Below are positions 24,413 through 36,524 of a DNA stretch of 64,000 nucleotides, in pieces. The DNA lies in assembly GCF_042100115.1 (NCBI RefSeq), contig NC_091273.1, positions 1,054,001-1,118,000 of the forward strand, written 5' to 3'. The DNA comes from Alternaria dauci. Its lineage: Eukaryota > Ascomycota > Dothideomycetes > Pleosporales > Pleosporaceae. Made by a program: the position numbers and the translations under genes. The notes beneath the pieces are model-generated. The model was given only the letters and a program-made list of their open reading frames with translations. It was not told where the DNA came from and made no database searches. How positions within the stretch are numbered: the first letter of the stretch is position 1; the number at the start of each line of letters is the position of its first letter.

Positions 24413-24811
24413 ATGGACGAAAAAGAAGAGACCAACGAACCCCTCGACCTTGTGCGCCTCTGCATTGACGAAGTTGTCATTGTAAAACTACGCGGCGACC
24501 GCGAGCTAAAGGGCAGACTACATGTAAGGCGCGAAGCTGTAGCTCGTACACCCAGACCGCCAAATTGACAAAGTGTGCAGGCATACGACTCGCATTGTAA
24601 CCTTGTTCTCGGAGACGTGGAAGAAACTATATATATTGCAGAGGAAGAGGATGACGACCAGGAGCCCCGCGTGCGGACGGTCAAGAAGCAGAGCGAGATG
24701 CTGTTCGTCAGAGGTAGGACATGTACATTGCGTCTGTAATTGAATCGAGCTGACGGCAAACAAGGCGACTCAGTAGTCTTGATCGCACCGGCTGAAGGAG
24801 CATCGCAATGA
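24413..24811 (+). CDS. LSM3: LSM3, U6 snRNA-associated Sm-like protein
   Basis: Three exons, 24413-24523, 24581-24713 and 24765-24811, encode 96 residues. The Sm1 motif ([34 protein letters not shown], interrupted by the first intron after His) and Sm2 motif ([14 protein letters not shown], interrupted by the second) are complete, and the protein length matches LSm3. LSm3 sits in both the nuclear Lsm2-8 ring on U6 snRNA and the cytoplasmic Lsm1-7 ring that promotes decapping; EDC3, another decapping factor, is also in this window. The protein ends PAEGASQ; the stop codon overlaps a downstream ATG (ATGA) whose coding status is uncertain. Confidence 0.95.
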
Positions 24812-25900
24812 TCAGTAAACCACATTTTCTCGTACAAACAGAAACCGGCATAAGCAAGGGCGTAATTGGCTGGTAGGGAGCTGGAAAAGCGACAGCGGGA
24901 TGGGAATGATGCAGTCACGTTTGAGATACCCGAATGGTAAGCTGCAGGGCGCATTCGCTGAGGAAGACTCAAGGATGGAGGATAGCAGGATGTGGATGTG
25001 GAACTATCAAGACATTCAGCGCAGGCTTTGACACATCCTCTGAAGCTCTCTCAAGCCCAGTTGAAGAGGCGCCCGCCAAACAAATACAATCATCAAGATC
25101 AACGACGGATCACAAGTCCTAAACCTTGTATTTGTTCACTGCAGGGTTCTCAGACACTCATCACTTAGACGCTGTCTGAAGATGCAAGTATTAAACGCTT
25201 TTCTTGACGCTACAGGGAAGCTCAAACTAAGAACTTCATTGTGCCAGGCAAAACGCAGATAGAGAAACCCAGACGCACATAGTGCGATGCCCATGTAAAC
25301 TCCTTTGCGTCCAAGATTGATTGCTGAAACCCGGCCAAAGAGGAGTGATAAAAAAGAAAAGGGAAAAGTGACCGCCACCATGAACGCGATACCGCAGGAG
25401 TGAGAGAATTAAACTGATATGAGCAGGTCATGACCTCGTTTCATCGTGATGGGGATCCGGAAACGCTTTCCAATGGAAGTAGATACAGTCGAATGGAAGA
25501 TTGCCTACTGCCTTGAGAACAGTGACGAGAGTAAGGGACCAGTGATGGGAAAGAGCATTGACGCAGAATGAAAAGGCCTAGGCCGGACAACCGTAAACTC
25601 CGTGCGCCGGGTGTCCGAACGAAGGTTGGACTAATGTAGCCTGGGAAGATTGCTGATGTTGACCTAGTTCCAAGAAGCCGCCAGAGCGCCGTGTATCCGT
25701 GAACAATAAGCAAGAATGGAGGAGATTTCGATGGTGACCATGTTGGTGTTGTTGCTGAGTTGCAGCTGACCGGCTGACTTGTACTGCCAGTCTTCTGACT
25801 GGTGGGTGCTGGTGATTGGCCTCTGCGAGTTGCGCTGTCGCACGAACCCTGAGCCACGTTAGAACACAGTCAAGTCAGAGCCGCATGGAGACAAGTGTAT
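24812..25900. other. Intergenic between convergent LSM3 and cyclin genes; possible short gene
   Basis: From 24808 to about 25122 short plus-strand open stretches can be joined through GTAAAC/GTAAGC donors into small peptides, but no version matches a family I know. A 138-codon minus-strand frame (25857-25441) is Ser/Arg-rich without domain features and is judged non-coding. The rest is 3' UTR sequence. Confidence 0.4.
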
Positions 25901-27900
25901 TCACTTTCGCCTCCACGTTTGGCTCGCCAGGCTGTCCCTAGACACAAAAGGCAGAGAGAAGCCCTTTGAGACCTCTGCCTCGACGAAGACGGAAGCGCGC
26001 TTATAGCGCTTATCAGTGTACTTCTCGTACACAGCAGCATGGTGCTTTTGGGGATTGTCGCAGCACTCGAGGATCACCGTTATGAGTTGGCGAAGTTGGG
26101 TCAATGTGTATCCGGAATAATGTACGTGTGCTTGCGACTAGGAGGGTATTAGCAAAGCTTGGTGAAGTGTACAGACGACGCAAACTTACCCAGTCACCCT
26201 TTTTTAGCATGAAGCGGGCGAGACAGTGAGCACCAGCGGACAGGAAGCTGGGAGCGCAACCGACAAAGCGCTCATCCATGACGGTGATTTCCAAAAAGTA
26301 TTTTGATAGAGTACGAGTCTCCAAGTCGTAGTCGTCTGCCTTGCTGATGCGGCGGAGGAAGCTCATTGGGCCAGGCCAACCCAGCTCAAACTGAAGCATG
26401 CTAAGCATGAAGCGCTCAGCTTTCAGAACCTCGTCGGCAGTGTAAGCACCGTCGACCATGTATACAATCTCCTGCACTGAAGGGCAGTTGATCTCTTCGT
26501 ACTTGGCAGCGACGAAGAGAGCAGTGGCGCCGACCAGCTGCAGCTTGCCAAGTGAGACGACCTTACATGAGAGGAACCGGTCGACATAGTTGACAGCGAG
26601 GAAAAGCGTCTCTGGGAGAAGGGTGAAGCGGTTGTGGACCTGGACAAGCCAGTCCATCAACACTGATCGCATCGACCATTGTATCTCGGCCTGGTGATCC
26701 ATGTAAGAGGCGTTTGGCTTCATGCGCTCCTCAAGCGCGTGCATGTATTCAAAGATCTCATCACCGTACTCAGCAACCATGGAGGTGTCCCACTGCTCGT
26801 CTTCCACATCTTCGTCACTCCGATTTGCCTCGACGAATATCTTGGCAGCCTCCAGCTCGCGTTTTGTCTTTGCAGTGATCCTCGGCGCAAGGACCAGGGT
26901 TACACCGCCAGTTGTGTTGTCGCCACGCGATCGTAGCGAACGAGCAGTAGTGTAGCCGTCAGCATCATAGTATTCCTCATCTTCCTCCTCGTCCCAGTAC
27001 TCTTCTTGGTCGAGGTCGTTGACCTTGGCAAGCTCTTCGTTGCGTTCTTGTTCCAGGACGCGTGCCTGCTCCTCCAATGCATCCAGGTATTCGTACCTGT
27101 CGTCCGCCCTGTTTTTTGACTCGGTCCTCTCTTCCTCTTCAGGGATGGTCGCTGCTTGCTGGGACTGTGCTGGGGCACGGTCCACGTTGGGAAATGAAGA
27201 TGGCTGGGTAGGGAGAGGTTGGCGAGCAGGTACATTTACAAGTGCTGTGTCGCTAAGGGGCTCTGGCTGTGGCTCCTTGAAAACAGCAGTGGAGGACTTC
27301 TTGGACAGGACTTTGCGGTTGTCGGCTGTCGGTTGGTTGGCGTTGACATGCTTGGAAACAGCAGACGCGACTTCGCTTGTCTCGATTGACGCGTTGGCCT
27401 TTGTGCTGACGTTTGCCAGAGGGCGTTGTGCCGGCCGTGCCAACGCGCCAGCCTTTGTGATTTCCTTGACCGTGACGGCAGAAGTTTCCTTGAGCACCTC
27501 AAGGCCTTTCTTCTTTCCGGCGACCTGCATGTCGTCCTTTGCTACAGGTTGCCGTGTGGTATTGCTGACATCGCCAAACACGGTCCGCTTGGCTGCGGCC
27601 GCCTTGATGCCTCCGACCTGCATCAGTGTAGATAGTGCTGGTGTCGACTTTCCGCGCGAGTGCAGAGCCTTTCCAGCGGGTAATTGGGGCAGCGCGTTCT
27701 CGTCGCGTACACGGAGAGCCCTTGCAGGGCGTTGTGGCTGTGGAAAACTCTGTCAGCGGATGTCGGGGGACGACAGTCTGTGTGACTCCGGATATGCATC
27801 AAGACGCAGGCGGCATTGTCGACCTCGCAACGCGTCGGGCGAGGCTAGGCGCACAGAGTAAAGGCGTACAGAGAGAGAGCGGGCTTACCTTTGCGTCCAT
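25901..27900 (-). CDS. nimE: G2/M B-type cyclin (NimE/Clb/Cdc13-like)
   Basis: Three exons: 27900-27889 (four codons), 27737-26190 and 26137-25901, giving 598 residues. The cyclin box begins at SMRSVLMDWLVQVHNRFTLLPETLFLAVNYVDRFLS and continues LQLVGATALFVAAKYEEI, followed by the second fold with FLRRISKADDYD and, across the last intron, LKKGDW-SQAHVHYSGYT. This B-type cyclin activates Cdk1 for mitotic entry. The destruction-box position carries RTVFGDVSN (residues 55-63), with Phe where Leu is usual. A 151-base first intron separates the first four codons. The C-terminus (SVFVEAEVSKGFSL) matches the family tail. Identification is firm. Confidence 0.95.
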
Positions 27901-30328
27901 TATGCTCTCAGTCTGTCGATTAAGACAATAGTCTCGGAATGTATGTTTTGGTGACAGCGACGGTTGCGAAGTGGACGATAGGGGCAGCGGAAGTCGAGCG
28001 CTACAAAACAGTGGCCGAAATAAAGAAACTCTCCATCTAAGTTGGCGGCGATGAGATAGGCGGGTCGACGATGTCGAATGGCACGAGTGGTGGTGTTGAC
28101 GACAACAAGAGCTTTAAACTTATATGGGAGCTTGTAGCTGTGCGCGATCCAGTTCTGTTTGTTTACTGACTGGATACTTGCCGCTAATCCCGAGGTGCTT
28201 AGCTGTGGAGCACGGGCCGCTCTTTCCCGAAAAGGCACCCGGAGCGCACGTCATAACCGAAACGCGTATCCCAAACCTCACCACAAAGACGTCCTTGCAA
28301 TGCGCCCATGCACACGGCAGAGACGATGCATCGAGGATCTTTCAAAAGTATCGATATCTATACTGGACTATACTGGCCTAGTTGCAACCATCCCGCACAC
28401 CAGCTTCCAGAGCTACACGTACCCCGCCAAAAGTCTGGGCAAGACGCGCGCGGCACACGAAATCACGGGGCAACACACGAAATCACGGAGTGGTCCGCTG
28501 TCGGGCGCCCACAGCCTGTCGATCAGCGCACTGCCACCAGATATCAAACGGCAGCCTGCGCTTGTCTTTGTTGCGCCGCCGTTGTCCCAGGCAGTATGGG
28601 GGGAACATGCTGCATCTGGGGGAACGCCGAATGTCCTGAAACCGGTGCTGTTATCGCATCTTTCCTTTGCTTTGTCCCCGCGGCGTTGTATAGGCCGAGA
28701 GCCTCACCGACTAACTGTGTGGACCGATGACATCCGTAGCGAGATCGCATAGAGCCAAAAATGCGCACAACGTCTTTTGAAAAGGTCCGCGACCCGGATC
28801 CCTACTGCATCGTCTTTGCGCAAAGTGCGGAAGACCTACACGTTCTGATCGACCCCTCATCAGTTAAAGTGGTTGTCCGAGCTTCACGCCACGGATGCGC
28901 AAAGTCGCATGCCGCGCTACGTATGTACCTTTGCCATGATCGCTGGTGCACATGCAGGGTCGGAATTTTGGAAGCAAGATAACAGACGGCCATAATCCGG
29001 TCGAAACATGGTTTCCACACCAGGGCGGGTGTGTGTAGGCCATCCGCGGGCTGATTTCTGGGCTTCGCGCTACCATCGTCATGATAGTGTGGGTCCGAGA
29101 TGATCAGACGATTGCGGGAGCACATGTAGACATAATTCCTGGGTCGCGTAATTCACAAGTAGCACGAGCCTCTAGGGAATCTTGTGGCGACTCATTCAGG
29201 GACGGTCGTCTGCAAAGGGGAACTACGGAAGCAAGGTGTGTGGCATTGATTGTCGCACGGAGATCTCTCCAATAGACGCCCGGCACCACTTGCCAACGAA
29301 TCCACAGCGCTTCACCCACTTTCGGGACCGGAAGCTTCCTTAGCATTCTGACTAGAATTGTGTGTGAAGGCGACCCGGAATGCGGTATTCGAGGACCCTT
29401 GTGTGCTCAAGAGGGCAAACGGGGTATCAGGGTGCTAAAGCTCGTCCTCGTCCTCGTCCTGTTCCTGTTCACATGGAACGCAGGCATGGCCTCGATAACA
29501 AGCAGCGTACCCGCCCATTGGCCATGTCTGACGTTGTTGAGATCGGCTCTCTCTCGCGCATGTGTAGTCGACAAGCGATTGAGTTGTCCTGTGGCATGCA
29601 TTCTAGTCGGCTTCAACCATTGGGCGCATGGCTGCCGCCGAGTTGTCCCATGTTTCGACTTCACAGACAAGCACACAAGATGGGATGGGGACTGGGGCAT
29701 TTCCCCGCTGCAGTACAGTGGCAGTCCTTTTGCGTGAGTGAGGGTGGGCTGTTCTTTGCGGTAGTGTATATGCTAGCTACCAATGGAGGCGCAATCGCAT
29801 ACATGCAGCAGGTCGGATGCGCTGTACTGTTTCGACGCACTCGACGATACAAATTTGATCCCCAGAGTCTGTGAATGCAAAGGCGACCGCTCTTTTGTGG
29901 TTGGAAGCGCATCCGGAAAGTGCGTCGTGACCTTGGGTGGTCCTAGTCGGTGTCTCTGTCGTTCGCTTGCGACATCTCTCATCTGCAACCCACCCTCCAC
30001 ACCATTCTCCTCAGTCCCACACCACATCCTCCTTGTAAGCCTCCAACCTTCCCATCAAGCCCCCGGTCCCTCTGAGATCGCACTCTGGCGCTCAGCCGTC
30101 GTCAATCCTGCTGTGCGCATCCGGGTCGCTAACGTGCCATCCGCAGCCAGCGGCGGTAGACTCACGCAACCGGATCGAAGCATCCACTGTCCATCTGGCT
30201 TTGTAGACATAACTGCTGGTATGTACATGTCTCCCTAGGCGCTTGCGACCGAGTTGGGCTCCATACTTGGTTGCGACGCCGCCCCTGGGTCTTCCGCGCT
30301 GTCGTCACATCCTCCCTGTAGTCCGCAA
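27901..30328. other. 2.4-kb gene-poor divergent intergenic region
   Basis: It lies between the starts of cyclin B (minus) and the zinc-cluster regulator (plus), so it should hold long promoters or leaders for both. Open frames of 100-197 codons overlap in several frames without domain content. It holds a 15-base direct repeat (28454-28468 and 28474-28488) and a short CTCGTC/CTGTTC repeat near 29445. No transposon or RNA gene was recognised. Confidence 0.5.
28454..28488. repeat. Direct repeat of cacacgaaatcacgg, two copies
   Basis: Two identical 15-base copies start 20 bases apart (28454 and 28474) in the cyclin B upstream region. Origin and role are unknown. Confidence 0.8.
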
Positions 30329-32687
30329 ATGGCCAGCGGTGACGAGTCGCCCAACCGCCTCCAGCCCAGCCCAGGCGCCGTGGAACAGCACAAGGAGCAC
30401 CCGAACTGCCATCAAGCCTCATCAGCGACCATCTGCTAATATGTCGCCTCCCAGACCCGACGCCCGCTTGTCCTCCCCCGACCGCCTCTCGTCCCAAGCC
30501 CTTGCGACACCGGCAGCATCGGTGCGCCGCTCAGCCACATAGACATACAGAAGCTCGTTTTAGGGGCTTTGGACTACACTCTCAGCATCCGAGACATTGG
30601 CATGCAAGTTTCCAACATGCTTGCGGAGCCGCGGGTTGCAGGCGCACAGCGCTGCCCTGAGGTCGAAGAGCTCCTGGCGGGCCGACACCACGACGCCATG
30701 CACCCCGTGTCTGGCTACGACATGATGCCCCAGAGGGAAGACTCGGGCATCATGGACGTCTATCCAAGCACCGAGACGGGCTCTGCGCACGAGTCCATGT
30801 CGCCCTCCAAGCAGACGCCCAAGAAGCACGTCAGCTTTGAGCTGCTGCTCCCCCAGTCTCCAGCCCACAAGGCCCGACTACCCATGCGGGTAGACATATA
30901 CCCTCACGATACAACAGACTCCATCATCACCACAGTTAAGAACTTCTATGGTCTGTATGAGCGTCGGGGCGTCATCTTTGAAGACCGTCACGGCAACACG
31001 CTGATTGCGCGCTTCGAGAACTTCGAACACGGCATGACTGTCTTCGTCCGAGTCTCACCAGAGACTCTCGACGCTGATGACTACTCTCCTGATCCCCACC
31101 AGCAGACCATCTCGCCCCGTCGCGCGCGACCCCACCTCGACGAAGCCTTCCAGATGCTCCCGCCCATCCAGCACCACCAAGGCTCGAGAGCGGGGTCCCG
31201 CCACGCACGCCAGAGTCACTCACCACACCCAGGGCGTGGGCGGAGGAGCGCCTCGGTCGGCAAGCGCATGCGCCCGTCTATAAAGAGTCGCGGGAACAGT
31301 TCGCATGGGAGCTTCGCTGACGCCAATGGCGACGGCTACAGTGACAGCGACGAAGAGCATGGCTCTGTCAGCAGCTCGCGACGCTCGAGGAAAGAGCCAT
31401 TGGCCAGCGCTGAGATCAGCGTTGACAACATTGTTGAAGGTGGCCGCCGCAAGCGTGCAAAATTCGACAGCTCGGTAAGTACCTACAGTGGGCATGTATC
31501 GTGCATTAGTCTGACACTCGTTCCTTGCATAGGAGCTGCCTCTGTTCGTACCGCCCCAAGTCCCCATGACTGCTTCACAGTCGTCCGTATCCCCTCAGCG
31601 ACGTATCAGCGGAAACACTGCTGGCTCGCCATACTCTGTCAACCAGCAGACATTCTCATACTCGCATCCACTGCCCTCGCCGCAGAGCTATGGCCAGGGT
31701 GACAGTTCATACCTTCAAGGGCTGGTCACACCCTACTCTGCATCGAGCAATCAAGCTCAGGGGTACAAGTCTCGGGCGCGCGGCTCAGCGCAGCATTCCC
31801 ACTATCGCTACTCTGGCAGCGGTGGAGCCCTCCCTACACCTGACACCACTCTTGCGAGCATCAGTGTCATCTCTGACGAGGATGTCGCTCGTCAGCTCAT
31901 GCGCTTGGGTGATGCGTCCAACTTCTCCACCCATGGTCGTACGTCGACCTCGACGCTGGATGATGCCTTTAGCGGAAAAGCCGCAGCGTCTTCGAGCGAC
32001 GAGAGCGCCGACGGTAGCGAGGACGAGAGTGAGCTTCCTCCTCTCCCGTACGACATGGCTCGCGCAATGAACGACCACACTCGTGTTTACGATGAGGCCG
32101 AGAGTAGCGGCGAGGACTACGAAGACGACCGAGATGAGTCGTTCAAGGGCCACAGTGACGAGATGATGCCAGGAGAACACGGCCATCGTGTGCACTCCGG
32201 TATCATCAAGGCTCGTTCCGTGTCAAGCAAGTCTGGCAAGCCTAGCAAGCCTCGTGCCGTCTCCAAGAGCAAGTCCAAGGTCAATGGCACGAGCAAGGCC
32301 CCAATGTCTCCGTCTTCTCTCCCTTCACAGTCACGCAAGGCTTCCAACGCGTCTTTGAACTTCCAGCATCAGCTTGGCGTTGACGAGGAGGATCTCTCGA
32401 GCAAGCCACGCTGCCAGCGCTGCCGCAAGAGCAAGAAGGGCTGTGACCGCCAACGACCATGCCAGCGCTGCAAAGACGCTGGTATCGGTGCGGAAGGATG
32501 TGTCAGCGAGGACGAAGGCAACGGCAGGAAGGGACGCTACGGACGTCACATGGGGGTCTCTGTCAAGAAGAACTCAGTGTCGTCAGCAACCTCGATGGCG
32601 CCTCCTCCGATGCATGACTACCACATGCAGATGGAAGGCTACTCGATGAGCACAGCGCTGGACAAGAGCAAGAAGCGCAAGAGGTAG
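30329..32687 (+). CDS. Regulator with C-terminal Zn(II)2Cys6 cluster (5' end uncertain)
   Basis: The certain part runs from about 30455 to 32687 with one clear intron (31475-31532). It encodes HIDIQKLVLGALDYTLSIRDIG, an internal folded segment (MRVDIYPHDTTDSIITTVKNFYGLYERRGVIFED, then GMTVFVRV), long Ser-rich acidic regions, and near the C-terminus the zinc cluster CQRCRKSKKGCDRQRPCQRC followed by a basic KKRKR end. A zinc cluster at the C-terminus is unusual. The start given (MASGDESPN) is in the same frame but requires a weak-donor intron (30380-30454) to skip TAA 30437-30439. Alternatives are ATG 30441 in another frame, or the internal Met near 30602. A transcription or chromatin factor is inferred; no characterised homologue was recognised. 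Confidence 0.75.
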
Positions 32688-33714
32688 CGATTGTCGCATC
32701 GTTTACTGTTGTCTCCAACATCAACTCATTCACACTCTTCTCTGGCGTTTTGGATAGCAAAGCCCTCGCATTGCATTACTGGGCAGTATCTTGAGCGACT
32801 GCCCGTCCTCTCCTTTCAGCTAGAGTAAAAGTGTCCTTTTGCAGTCATTCTTACAGTTGCGCAGCGACGAGCGGGCAGAAGTTGAAATTGCTATTGTGTT
32901 ATAGGTTAGAGATGGGCTGGACAGGGGCATGGGAGGTATGGGAGGCACGGCTGGGTAGAGGTTGGGAATGTAGTGTAGGTTGTCTGTGTTGCACGCTTTG
33001 GCGCTTGCATCGGTTCTTGTTCCGGCCTGTTTGTTTGATACAGTAGCGAATCCAGTGCGAGACGTTGAATGATAAAAAAATCAAAAACATGTCGTTGATG
33101 CTACTTATGTCATCTGCATGTACATGTACGGCACGAATCCTTGCACAGGCGAGGTATTGGGTAACGGGTGCACAGCATTGCATGTGGTGCAGTCGAAAAC
33201 GTCATGTCCATCATGACCACATGGTCCCCGTGGACGAGACAGATGACAGCCCCGAACGACCAAGGTAGAGACTGAGGTCAGTGCCATGGTCTGAACATGC
33301 CACGAGCTGTCTACCACTAGGACAGCACCAGAGTGTCAGCCCTGCGCTGGGGATCGGACTATCGGACGGGACTATTTTGAGACGAGGGCGAAAGCTTAAA
33401 TCGGCAGGAACGGGTTTAAGCGGGGTCGTGTGGCTTGCAGGGGCTAGGGCGAACGAACCAGGGCCAGAGGCTGTGCTTGTCTGCCTGCAATTATGCCCGG
33501 CATAAGGCGTGCCTCCGTTGGGAGGGACAAGCCTTGTCTCGTCATACTCGTTTCTTGTCACCTCCCGCCCTCAGCGCCGTGTGTCCAGCCTCTCCATCAC
33601 CCAGTGGTGACAAGTGGCACGTCGACGGACGCCATCAATTGCTGCTCCTCTTGACTCGTCACCAGCCACAGCTGACGCTCCGACCGTCGATCACCCCCAC
33701 AGAACGCGACTGCC
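32688..33714. other. Intergenic, regulator 3' UTR and promoter of the transglutaminase-like gene
   Basis: No gene, repeat or RNA was recognised. Open frames are short and overlap in several frames. Confidence 0.6.
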
Positions 33715-35866
33715 ATGGCTGAAGGGTCTATCAAGTCGCGCATTGCAGCGCTGAACCTCGAAGAAGTGCATACGCCTGTACCGGGAGCCAAGCCAACCTA
33801 TTCCTACGATGCCTCCACTGCGAAGAGGAAGCCACCTCCGCCGCCGCCGAGCTCGCGCCCGCCCGCCTACTCGCGCCAGACCGTCAACAACCCACCAGTC
33901 CTCAGCAATGCGCCCACGTCGGCGCGCCAACTCGGCAACCAGCCCATGGTAGTGCACGAATCCTCCAAAAACCTCAATGTTTTGCCCGCGCTCCCTGCTC
34001 GTCCGCCTCCGCGCAATGGCAGCACGCCTCGACCATCACCAGCACTGCCACCGCGCAAGGCGTCGGAGCCAAGCGTGAGGAGGCGCGAGTCGTCTGAATC
34101 CATTTCTACCATCGCTTCAGGCATATCAACACTGTCATTGGCTTCTGTCAAGACGAACGGGACAAGTCACAGCAATGCAAGTTCTGGCACGCTCTATCAG
34201 GTCAGGGCTCCAGTCTACGATCCGTCAAAGCTGCCACCGCTGCCAGCCAAGAAAGAACCCCAAGACTCTAAACAGAGTAAGGCGACGCTGGAAGCGATGA
34301 AGAGCAAAAGAAATCATGTGCCAGCTCAGGCGCTGCCACCCAAGCTGAAGGCTCCTGGTGAGGCACAGACAAAGACAGTCTGCTAGAACACGGCTAACGA
34401 AAAAGCGAAGATCCACCAGCAAGACCCTCTCTTCCCCCTAGACAGTCTATCGTTCGCGAGCAATCGCTTCGGCCTGTGCCAGCGCTGCCACAGAGGCAAT
34501 CTCCAAACGACACCTCCCGAACGAACAGAGCGATCGCACCACCGCCACCACGACGATCGGCGTTGGACATGGGGTTCAATAACAAGGCTCCATCGCCTCC
34601 TCCTGTGCCTTCAACTCGGCCATTGGCGGTTTCCTCTGACTCGGCACCGAATCTTGGAGCACCACCGCCCGTCCCCATATCGTCAAGACCAAACCTCAGT
34701 GCAATCATGGCTTCCAAACCAAAACCAGGCGCAGTCGCAAGTTGCCTCGTGTGCCGCGACTTTTCAGGACCAGACAACCATGCTGCGCAGTTTCCTCGTG
34801 CTCAACTCCCCTCTTCTGACGTGGGTTGGCTTGCTCATCAACTGTGCTCTCAATTCCCCTCACCTACCGACAAAGCGCGAGCTATATTTACTTGGCTGCA
34901 TCACAACGTTGACTACGATGCTCATTCGTTTTTCAACGGTACTGTATCGCCCACTACCCCGGAAAAAACCATCGCATCAGGCCTGGCAGTATGCGAAGGG
35001 TACGCCGGTCTGTTCGCTGCCCTAGCTCTGAAAGCAGGCCTCGAGGCCATGGTATGTTCTGGAGCGTCCAAGGGCTACGGCCACTCGCCTCTGCAGCCCG
35101 GACAAGCTGTGCCGCCCTACAAATCGACACATGCGTGGAATGCTGTCAAAATTGACAATGGAGAATGGAAGCTCATCGATTCCTGCTGGGGAGCTGGAGC
35201 GCTTGGGTGTCGGAACCGTGGCGAAGGGTACGTTCACAAAGCAAACTTGCTCACTATCTGTCAATGTTGAATTACTGACTAACATGCACCAGATATATTC
35301 GGTCTTTCAACCCTCGCCAATTCACCATGGACAACAACGAGTTCGGGTTGAAGCATTATCCGGGAGAGGCATCCCATCAGTTCCGTACTGATGGACGCAT
35401 CATGTCCTACGAGGAGTTTATGCGAGATGACCAGGGCGGACGCGTTCTTATATTCGGTGACGCTTCCAAGGAACACGGCCTTGGTGAGCGAACCTTTGAA
35501 CCGTCGCAGGCACAGATCAAGGTAAACGATCCATACGTCCCGGCGGTTGTTCGATTTCAAATGTCTTCCGTCTGTCCGCACTGGGACAATGCGCGCCATG
35601 GCAAGGGTGCGCCCTACGTTATGCTTCTGAGCGTTGCCGGTAGGGACGGGCGGAAACCGGATTACAAGCCGTTCAACACGGACGGGCGCACCTGGTGGCT
35701 CGACGTGCCTCGCATCGACCTCGGTGCACCGGGCCAGAAGATTTCCCTCAATGCAGTTACGGTGTTTAACGACAAGGATGCGCGTGGCATGAGCGTTGCA
35801 GCTTGGAACAACAAGACGGCGTACTCGTGCAAGTTTGGGGGCGTAGCCCAATGGGAGCTTGTTTGA
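33715..35866 (+). CDS. Transglutaminase-like (KY/Cyk3-type) domain protein
   Basis: Three exons: 33715-34357, 34420-35227 and 35293-35866, giving 674 residues. The N-terminal 300 residues are Pro-rich with many PPPP, PALPxRP and PPLPAKK motifs, suited to binding SH3 domains. The central part is a transglutaminase/protease-like domain: ARAIFTWLHHNVDYDAHSFF, SGLAVCEGYAGLFAALALKAGLE (Cys), STHAWNAVKIDNGEWKLIDSCWGAG (His and Asp). The C-terminal region (DGRTWWLDVPRIDLGAPGQKISLNAV) resembles the segment following this domain in kyphoscoliosis-peptidase and Cyk3 proteins. All three catalytic-type residues are present. No SH3 domain is encoded, unlike yeast Cyk3. A role in cytokinesis or the cortex is inference. 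Confidence 0.87.
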
Positions 35867-36524
35867 CGAGGAACTGGAACGTTGAAGTTACTCGCGACGA
35901 TGGAATTTTTGTAGGGATACCCTGGAGTTGATGTGCTTTTGGGCCATGATGTAAGCTTCTTTAGATGAAGCCACGTAATGGGCGATGATAGTAATTCTTC
36001 CTTCTGTCTCCTATCCATGTGCTTACCAATGTGTACGGATCAACTCCTTTTCAACGAGTTGCACGTATCACAGATAAGGTACTCTATAGCTACACGTGGT
36101 CGCCTTGTTGTCAAAGCTGAAACGTAGACGTTTGTGTAGACGTTTAGGGCAGGACTTGGTGTTTACCGTGCGGCTCGATCAAGCGCGAGCTTATTTCGTG
36201 TTCAGGCATCTGCATGTGAAGATGCAGCCTTGGATCAGCAGCCGTTGGTGGCTCGAACTGTGGCTCACCGCTAGCGCCCCAGCACGAGTCGCGAAATAGT
36301 GCAACTGGGGTATGGGCTCCTCCTACCTCGAGTGCTCTCCACCTCCAACTCGTCTGACGTGGAGGTCGCATCTCCGTCAACATTCTGCACGACTGCCCGC
36401 GAAGTCGCCTGCACATAAGATCTTGCCCCCCGCCAGGCTTCCAGAAAATACCGCTCCCCCAGGAACTTTCGCTTCGTCCCAGGGCTTTGGAGCACCACGC
36501 TCGCCTGCGCCCTCGACCGCCAAT
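35867..36524. other. Intergenic upstream of EDC3
   Basis: The frame of EDC3 exon 1 is open from about 36312 but the conserved N-terminus starts at 36525, so the upstream part is probably leader. Nothing else was recognised. Confidence 0.55.

Noticed and set aside
25441..25857. 138-codon minus-strand frame between LSM3 and cyclin B
   Set aside because: Low-complexity Ser/Arg/Pro content, no domain, no splice continuation.
28454..28488. Direct repeat considered as a CRISPR-like or transposon end
   Set aside because: Only two copies 20 bases apart and no associated genes; reported only as a small repeat.
28124..28752. Overlapping frames of 85-197 codons upstream of cyclin B
   Set aside because: Three frames are open at once with no conserved motif; more likely GC-driven chance in a promoter region.
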